Below are positions 5,897 to 10,775 of a stretch of 10,775 bases of DNA, piece after piece. The notes beneath the pieces are model-generated. The model made no database searches, had not been told where the DNA came from, and was given only the letters and a program-made list of their open reading frames with translations. The stretch comes from an uncultured Bacteroidales bacterium. Lineage in GTDB: Bacteria; Bacteroidota; Bacteroidia; Bacteroidales; Marinilabiliaceae. Both the position numbers and the translations under genes were made by a program. Location of the stretch: positions 1 through 10,775 of the forward strand of contig CAKUYZ010000062.1 in NCBI GenBank assembly GCA_934717675.1. Direction: 5' to 3'. Position 1 is the stretch's first letter. Every line of letters starts with the position of its first letter.

Positions 5897-7030
5897 ATGA
5901 GCGCAATTTATTTTTGGGGCATTGTAGTGGCCTTTCTTGCCGCCAGCGCCTACATTGCTGCGCGCGTGTGCCGGACACTCAAGCGCAAGCCGTTGGCATG
6001 GCGCGTGGGCGTCTGGGTGGCCGTGGTGGTGTTGGACTTTGGCTTTTTCATAGGCCGGGCGTTGCCTTCTGATTGGCTGTGGGCGGGACGTGTGGTCTAT
6101 GTGACCTCCACCATGTGGATGCCTGTTGTCCTCTACATGTCGGCCATCATGCTTGTCTTGGATTTTATCCGTGTCTTGCTCCGCGCCACGCGTGGGCACG
6201 TGCCGTACCACACCCCTTTGGTCGTTGAGTTCGCCGCTTCCGTCACGGCACTGCTGCTCATTGTCGGGCATGTCAATGCCGTGTCGCCAGAGGAGACGCG
6301 CTACGCAGTCTGTACCGACAAGCTCGATGATGGGCAAAACGTCACGGTGGCCCTTGTCTCTGACATACATATGGGCTATGCCGTGACGCGCTCCGACGTG
6401 GAGAGGCTCGTGGATATGCTCAACTCTTCTGGCGCCGATATGGTGCTGATCTCTGGCGACCTCATAGACGGCTCTATCGCGCCCGTGACAACGGAGCATT
6501 TGGGTGCCGATTTGGCGCGAATATCGGCGCCAATGGGAGTCTTCGCCTCTATGGGCAACCATGAGTATATCGATGATGACGAGGCGGCGGAGCGATATTT
6601 GCGCGGCTTGGGCCGCCTTGTGCTTCTGCGAGATCAGCAGACGCGCGTCGGGCGGTTCAGCATCATAGGCCGAGACGACTTGACTTTGGCTCGCAAGGGG
6701 CGGAGCCGCCTGCCGTTGTCTTCTTTTGAGGGTGCCGACTCCCTGTTCACCATTGTCATGGATCATCAGCCCGCGGCCATTGACGAGGCCGTCGATTTTG
6801 GGGCGGATCTGATGGTGAGCGGGCATACTCACGCGGGGCAGATATGGCCCATGAACATCCTGACCCGGCTCATCTACCGGCTCGACTACGGCTTCGCCTG
6901 CTATGGCGGCACGAGTGTCGTCGTCACGTCGGGCTACGGCACGTGGGGACCCAGGGTGCGCATTGGCACCATTGCCGAAGTGGCCATGATAGACATTAAA
7001 GGAACGAGGGAGCGCAGCGATGGAAAGTAG
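5897..7030 (+). CDS. Membrane-anchored calcineurin-like metallophosphoesterase
   Basis: A 377-residue protein with four predicted N-terminal membrane helices (about 3-22, 36-53, 74-92, 108-126) followed by a dinuclear-metal phosphoesterase domain. The metal ligand motifs appear in order: DIH at 156-158, GDLID at 187-191, GNHE at 220-223, DHQP at 289-292 and GHTHAGQ at 309-315. All expected metal ligands are present, so it should be active. Relatives are the YkuE-type phosphoesterases; the substrate is not evident and could be a phospholipid, a lipid A precursor or a nucleotide. The side of the membrane on which the catalytic domain sits is unresolved; four helices would put it on the same side as the N-terminus. 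It starts four bases after bioD and its last 11 bases overlap recR. Confidence 0.88.
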   Translation: MSAIYFWGIVVAFLAASAYIAARVCRTLKRKPLAWRVGVWVAVVVLDFGFFIGRALPSDWLWAGRVVYVTSTMWMPVVLYMSAIMLVLDFIRVLLRATRGHVPYHTPLVVEFAASVTALLLIVGHVNAVSPEETRYAVCTDKLDDGQNVTVALVSDIHMGYAVTRSDVERLVDMLNSSGADMVLISGDLIDGSIAPVTTEHLGADLARISAPMGVFASMGNHEYIDDDEAAERYLRGLGRLVLLRDQQTRVGRFSIIGRDDLTLARKGRSRLPLSSFEGADSLFTIVMDHQPAAIDEAVDFGADLMVSGHTHAGQIWPMNILTRLIYRLDYGFACYGGTSVVVTSGYGTWGPRVRIGTIAEVAMIDIKGTRERSDGK

Positions 7031-7640
7031 CCAATATTCGTCAAAGTTGCTAGACGATGCCGTGACGCAGTTCTCCAGACTCCCCGGCATTGGCAAGAAG
7101 ACGGCCCTACGCCTGGTGCTGCACCTGCTCCGCGAAGATAAAGACGAGGTGGCCATGTTCACCGAGGCCATACGCGCCGTGCGGAACGACATCCACTACT
7201 GTCGGCAATGTCACAATTTGTCAGACTCCGACACCTGCGAGATTTGCGCCAACCCCAGGCGCGACCACCGTCAGGTGTGCGTGGTGGAGACCGTGCGCGA
7301 CGTCATGGCCATAGAGGCCACGCGCCAGTATGCGGGCGTATACCATGTCTTGGGCGGCGTCATCTCGCCAATGGACGGCATTGGACCCGACGACCTCAAC
7401 ATAGACTCGCTCGAGGCTAGAGTCTCGGCGGGCGAGGTGGACGAGGTGATATTGGCCCTCAGCACTACAATGGAGGGCGACACGACCAACTTCTATATTT
7501 ACAAGCGCATAGCCCCATATGGGATAAAGACCACCACCATTGCGCGAGGCGTGGCCGTGGGCGACGAGCTGGAGTATGCTGACGAGGTGACGCTTGGCCG
7601 ATCTCTGGTCAACAGGGTGCCGTTCGAGCAGACAATTTGA
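7020..7640 (+). CDS. recR: Recombination mediator protein RecR
   Basis: RecR acts with RecO (and RecF) to load RecA on gapped single-stranded DNA. The 206-residue protein has the full family layout: a helix-hairpin-helix LPGIGKKTA at 21-29; a C4 zinc finger with Cys61, Cys64, Cys73 and Cys76; a Toprim domain starting VCVVETVRDVMAIE at 86-99; and the C-terminal motif GRSLVNRVPFEQTI at 193-206. The ATG at 7020 is preceded by a purine-rich AAGGAACGAGGGA, one of the stronger ribosome binding sites in the window. It begins inside the end of the phosphoesterase gene in another frame, an 11-base overlap, so translation is probably coupled. Confidence 0.96.
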   Translation: MESSQYSSKLLDDAVTQFSRLPGIGKKTALRLVLHLLREDKDEVAMFTEAIRAVRNDIHYCRQCHNLSDSDTCEICANPRRDHRQVCVVETVRDVMAIEATRQYAGVYHVLGGVISPMDGIGPDDLNIDSLEARVSAGEVDEVILALSTTMEGDTTNFYIYKRIAPYGIKTTTIARGVAVGDELEYADEVTLGRSLVNRVPFEQTI

Positions 7641-7693
7641 GTGCCCAACTAGGAAAACAATAACAGACTGAATCGCAAGATTTAAACAACAAT

Positions 7694-8146
7694 ATGGAAC
7701 AACTGCTTCAGGGCCTGCGCCGCTTCTACGTGAGGGCGTTCGTGCCGTCCGTCATCTTTTTCATAGCTTGCTACGTGGCCACGCGCCTTATGGGCGATGC
7801 GCCTCTGCTCAGTGCCGAGGGGTCCGTCATTGTCATGATTGCGCTTTTGGGCGCCACGTTCGTGGCTTTTGTCGTCACATGGTTCATGCTGCGCAACGCC
7901 CGCGCCAAAGCCCAGGAGGCCAAGGGCGAAGAGAAGTACTCAATATTTGCAAGGGCCTACCGCGCCCGCATCGTGAGCATGTCCGTCATCTCCGCGCTTG
8001 CCAGCGTGGCCTACGTCTTCACGGTCGAGGCCAACGCGGCATACATTGTCATAATAGCCTCGCTCCTCATCTTGCTCTACTACCCGTCTGAGGCGTTTGT
8101 CGGCCGCCAAATTGGTGAGCAGACTGACGGGCAGCCACAGGAGTAA
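7694..8146 (+). CDS. Small four-helix membrane protein, function unknown
   Basis: A 150-residue protein with four predicted membrane helices (about 14-33, 44-66, 92-111, 114-130). They are arranged as two pairs separated by a basic and acidic cytosolic-type loop (67-90, with many Arg and Lys). The N-terminus has Arg9, Arg10 and Arg14, which together with the loop suggests both ends face the cytosol. I recognise no enzymatic motif. It starts 53 bases after recR, with no -7 box in the gap, and is followed 25 bases later by the HAD-type gene, so co-transcription is likely. It could be a structural or accessory membrane protein; nothing in the sequence decides this. Confidence 0.8.
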   Translation: MEQLLQGLRRFYVRAFVPSVIFFIACYVATRLMGDAPLLSAEGSVIVMIALLGATFVAFVVTWFMLRNARAKAQEAKGEEKYSIFARAYRARIVSMSVISALASVAYVFTVEANAAYIVIIASLLILLYYPSEAFVGRQIGEQTDGQPQE

Positions 8147-8171
8147 GCCCCCTAGCCAAACGAACTGCGAT

Positions 8172-8612
8172 ATGCCAAACACACAGACCGAGGAGAGACG
8201 TAAGATAGCCGTGGATTTTGACGGCACCATTGTGGAAGATCGCTATCCTGCCATAGGCCGTGAGCGGCCTTTCGCCCTGCGCACTCTGCGCGCCCTCCAA
8301 GAGCGCGGCTTCATGCTGATATTGTGGACTTGCCGCACAGGCAAGGAATTGGAGGAGGCTGTGAAGTTTTGCAAGGCGGGCGGAGTGACGTTCATCGGTG
8401 TCAACGAGAGTTTTGAGGGGGAGCTGTATGCCGGTGGCTTGTGTCCGCGCAAATTGGATGCCGACATATATATAGACGATCGCAATTTTGGCGGTCTTCC
8501 TTCGTGGGGCGAGATATATCAGCGGCTTACGGGCGCCGCCGCGGAAGAGGAAAATGTTGCCAAAGATGGCTTGCGCGCCAAATTGGGGCGTTGGCTGCTA
8601 GGACAAAAGTGA
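8172..8612 (+). CDS. HAD-superfamily phosphatase-like protein
   Basis: A 146-residue cytosolic protein with a minimal HAD-like core. The nucleophile loop is DFDGTIV at 15-21 (Asp15 and Asp17), motif II is WTCRTG at 52-57, and the acidic Mg2+-binding motif is IDDRN at 101-105. The cap domain is absent, so the substrate may be a macromolecule or a small phosphate ester; the family occurs in Bacteroidota and phages and is mostly uncharacterised. The ATG at 8172 gives the normal short leader before the nucleophile; the frame is open from a TTG at 8097, but that would overlap the membrane protein gene. Its stop lies three bases before the glycosyltransferase start, so the two are probably one translational unit. 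Confidence 0.82.
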   Translation: MPNTQTEERRKIAVDFDGTIVEDRYPAIGRERPFALRTLRALQERGFMLILWTCRTGKELEEAVKFCKAGGVTFIGVNESFEGELYAGGLCPRKLDADIYIDDRNFGGLPSWGEIYQRLTGAAAEEENVAKDGLRAKLGRWLLGQK

Positions 8613-8615
8613 GCC

Positions 8616-9776
8616 GTGGTGGACGTTTCCGTTGTCATTGTGAGCTACAACAGCTCCGACCTGCTTATGCTGACGTTGGCCTCCGTCCGCCGGGCCTTGG
8701 TTGGCCTGGAGGCCGAGGTCTTTGTGGTGGACAATGACTCGCCAGATGATTCTGTCTCCAGGGCGCGCGCCGAGGCCTCGTGGGCCCGTCTCATAAAGAT
8801 GGGCTCAAATGCTGGATTCTCCAAGGCCAACAATGTGGCTCTGAAGCAATGCCGGGGCAGGGTGGTGGTGCTGTTGAACCCAGACACTGTTGTTTGTGCC
8901 GACACGTTTAGGCGCATCGTGGCGCATTTCGACGCCAATCCGGCCAGCGGGGCGGTGGGCGTGAGGATGGTGAATGGCCGAGGGCATTTCCTTGGCGAGT
9001 CAAAACGCGGCTATGCCGACATCCCCGCCTCCATATTCAAACTAACGGGGCTTTGGAGGCTGGCTCCACGGTCAAGAGTGCTAAACGCTTATTGTCTTGG
9101 GCAATATGGAGAAAAAGACGTGTGTCATGCCCCAATATTGTCGGGCGCGTGCATGGCGTTCTCTCATCGGCTTTTGGATGCGGTGGGCGGACTGGACGAG
9201 GGTTATTTCATGTATAGTGAGGATATTGACTACTCATGGAGGATGGACAAGGCCTCGGCGGCTGGCAACGTCTACCGTGGAGACATATCCATTGTCCATT
9301 TCAAGGGTCAGAGCACGCCGCGGCGCAAGAGGTTCATAGACAGTTTCTATGATTCCATGCTCCGCTTCGCCGAGAAATATGAGTTCCCGCGTCACGGGAC
9401 CGTGGTCAACGCGCTCACGACGGCCGGCATCAAGGTGGCGTATTTCTTTGCGCTCGTCCGTTGCGTGGTCATGCGCTCTTTGGAGGGTAAGAGGAATTTT
9501 GAGTCGCCGCATAGCGTGGCTATTTTTTCAGACTCCGACGTGAGCGCGTTGGCGGCTCGGCTTAGGGGGAGCGGCATGGGTGTCTCTGTAGGCACGTATG
9601 GGCAATTGGCAGATTTCAGAGACGCCCCGGACGCTGTGCTGTTCTCGCTGGACGGAAATATTGACTTGGCCATCAGCTATATGCGCAGCCGACATGGCCA
9701 GAGCCTTTTCGGCTTTTACAATGGAGACAATGGCGATGCCTTGGTTTACTTCAACAACAGGTGCCACAAACTCTGA
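8616..9776 (+). CDS. Family 2 glycosyltransferase, WbbL-like, with C-terminal extra domain
   Basis: A 386-residue glycosyltransferase of the GT-A fold, probably adding a sugar such as rhamnose to a surface polysaccharide at the cytosolic membrane face. It has SVVIVSYNS at 5-13, VVDNDSPD at 37-44, GFSKANN at 67-73 and LLNPD at 86-90. The acceptor-side motif is SGACMAFSHR at 176-185, followed by GGLDEGYFMYSEDIDYSWR at 191-209 with the catalytic ED. A hydrophobic helix near 268-287 may attach it to the membrane. Residues 299-386 form a further alpha/beta segment (VAIFSDSDVSALAARL...) that is not part of the GT-A domain. The start is GTG at 8616, three bases after the HAD stop; no ATG gives the conserved N-terminus. 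It is the last gene of the rightward cluster. Confidence 0.88.
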   Translation: MVDVSVVIVSYNSSDLLMLTLASVRRALVGLEAEVFVVDNDSPDDSVSRARAEASWARLIKMGSNAGFSKANNVALKQCRGRVVVLLNPDTVVCADTFRRIVAHFDANPASGAVGVRMVNGRGHFLGESKRGYADIPASIFKLTGLWRLAPRSRVLNAYCLGQYGEKDVCHAPILSGACMAFSHRLLDAVGGLDEGYFMYSEDIDYSWRMDKASAAGNVYRGDISIVHFKGQSTPRRKRFIDSFYDSMLRFAEKYEFPRHGTVVNALTTAGIKVAYFFALVRCVVMRSLEGKRNFESPHSVAIFSDSDVSALAARLRGSGMGVSVGTYGQLADFRDAPDAVLFSLDGNIDLAISYMRSRHGQSLFGFYNGDNGDALVYFNNRCHKL

Positions 9777-10126
9777 GACGACGCATGAGCCAATGGGCAT
9801 AGATTAGGGGCAATAGGCGCGCATTCCGTTCTTAGGTCCTCAAGCAAGCCCTTTATTGAAATATTTGCTTCAAGCCTCATAAGTGTCTCGGATTGACTGC
9901 GTGGCCCCGACATCTGAAGACCAAGAGGCCAAAATATCGCCAAGTACACTTGCTTCTCGCTGATGTTGACTACCTTTGCCCCCATCGTGGCCATTGCGAA
10001 TGGCGCAAAGCGTAAGCAGAGGCCAACCAATCCTGCTTTCCGAAGAAGCTTTGCCCGATGCTTGCGATCGATTCGGGCCAATAATGGCGTAAGTAGCTTG
10101 ACTTCCAATGATATGAAGATTGTGCC
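9777..10126. other. 350-base stretch without a clear gene
   Basis: This region separates the glycosyltransferase from the next gene. No terminator hairpin with a T-tract follows the glycosyltransferase. The minus strand is open for 120 codons (9746-10108) with mixed, gene-like codons, but its only upstream start is TTG, its first ATG is about 39 codons in, and it covers the end of the glycosyltransferase; I recognise no family. It may be a decayed gene. On the plus strand TACCTTTG at 9971-9978 fits the -7 consensus, with a possible CTTG 18 bases upstream, and could be a distal promoter for the gene at 10127. Confidence 0.4.
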
Positions 10127-10775
10127 ATGAAGAACCGACTTATTACCCTGCTTTTGTCACTCGCCGCCGTGGCGCAGTGGGCGTGGTGCCAACCTAACCA
10201 GTTTTCCGACCCTGCGGCCAGCAAGGCCTTTGCCGATGTCTTCTTGATAGACAAGGCTTCGTTCGCCAGAGACATTGCCAAGGTCACAGACAAGGCAAAA
10301 GCCGCCTATCTGCGTGAATATATGGCTCTTATGAACTACACGGCGGCCAATAGCCAAGAAAATTACGATGCCTACATAGACGCTTCCGATGCTGCCTTTG
10401 ATGCCGCCGACGGGTCGAGATATGGAGAGAACCTCCTCTGCCAACTGCACATACACAAGTGCATGGTCTACATATACAGCGGCAGCTTGCTCAGCGGAGG
10501 TCTGCAGTTTTGGAAATCATATAGGCTTTTCAAAGAGGCGGAGAAAAAGTATCCCTCGTATGACGGCCAAATGCCGTTGCGTGGGCTGTATAACATCCTT
10601 TTCGCTCAGATTCCGGAGAAGTGGAAGAGCCTCAAGGGTCTGCTGGGTCTCGGTGAGGGGAACACGGAGTTGGGATTTCGCCAGATTGAGCAATACAGGA
10701 AAAAGGTTGAGGGCGTAGGCGGGGTTGGAGACGAGGCCGTGCTGTTCTCTTTCGCCAACATGTTCTTCAGCCATG
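10127..10775 (+). CDS. Exported TPR-like helical protein, partial (3' end missing)
   Basis: The frame from the ATG at 10127 stays open for 216 codons to the window edge. It starts with a signal peptide: Lys2 and Arg4, a hydrophobic core LITLLLSLAAVA (5-16), then WAWCQ. Cys21 lacks a proper lipobox before it (Trp at -1), so signal peptidase I cleavage before Gln22 is more likely than lipidation. The mature part is alpha-helical with paired helices such as YLREYMALMNYTAANSQENY (61-80) and FKEAEKKYP (135-143). The segment RGLYNILFAQIPEKWKSLKG followed by LGLGEGNTELG is typical of Bacteroidota secreted TPR-like hypothetical proteins. This resemblance is from memory of the pattern, not a search. 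Function unknown. Confidence 0.75.
   Translation, partial: MKNRLITLLLSLAAVAQWAWCQPNQFSDPAASKAFADVFLIDKASFARDIAKVTDKAKAAYLREYMALMNYTAANSQENYDAYIDASDAAFDAADGSRYGENLLCQLHIHKCMVYIYSGSLLSGGLQFWKSYRLFKEAEKKYPSYDGQMPLRGLYNILFAQIPEKWKSLKGLLGLGEGNTELGFRQIEQYRKKVEGVGGVGDEAVLFSFANMFFSH

Noticed and set aside
5774..7192. 472-codon minus-strand open frame opposite the phosphoesterase and recR
   Set aside because: It mirrors two well-supported genes and its product is rich in His, Arg and Gly with no recognisable domain.
8097..8171. Earlier TTG start of the HAD-type gene
   Set aside because: The added residues lie inside the membrane protein gene and precede an ATG that already gives the normal distance to the DFDGT motif.
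1..10775. CRISPR array, insertion sequence, phage or defence module
   Set aside because: No regularly spaced repeats, transposase or integrase motifs, or terminal inverted repeats were seen; the content is mainly housekeeping and envelope genes.

Overview
The window looks like a chromosomal segment of a fairly GC-rich member of the Bacteroidales (Bacteroidota). The support is: -7 boxes of the Bacteroidota type (TAnnTTTG) upstream of the tRNAs, rnpA and rex; A-rich start regions rather than strong Shine-Dalgarno sites; tRNA genes without an encoded CCA; secreted proteins whose signal peptides are followed by Gln; and protein variants that fit the phylum (FolC, Rex, RecX, a WbbL-like glycosyltransferase). 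The family or genus cannot be fixed from the sequence alone.

Left arm, minus strand (about 180-3169). A housekeeping run is transcribed leftward: rnpA, yidD (ATGA overlap with rnpA), recX and folC. Behind these lie two valine tRNA genes (anticodons TAC, then GAC). The tRNAs have their own near-consensus promoter and end in a strong intrinsic terminator. Positions 1-177 hold no convincing gene.

Centre and right arm, plus strand (3371-9776). Rex, the NADH/NAD+-sensing repressor, is divergent from rnpA. It is followed in the same direction, with gaps of at most about 55 bases, by two small exported proteins of unknown function, bioD, a membrane-anchored metallophosphoesterase, recR, a four-helix membrane protein, a small HAD-type phosphatase-like protein and a family 2 glycosyltransferase with an extra C-terminal domain. 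Functions are mixed (redox control, cofactor, repair, cell surface), so this looks like a loosely co-transcribed chromosomal cluster rather than one pathway.

Right end. After a 350-base stretch with no clear gene (9777-10126), a secreted, helical, probably TPR-like protein starts at 10127 and runs off the window.

I see no insertion sequence, phage, CRISPR array or recognisable defence system. The least explained items are the two tandem exported proteins between rex and bioD, which carry several matches to the Bacteroidota O-glycosylation motif, the C-terminal module of the glycosyltransferase, and the orphan stretch before 10127.
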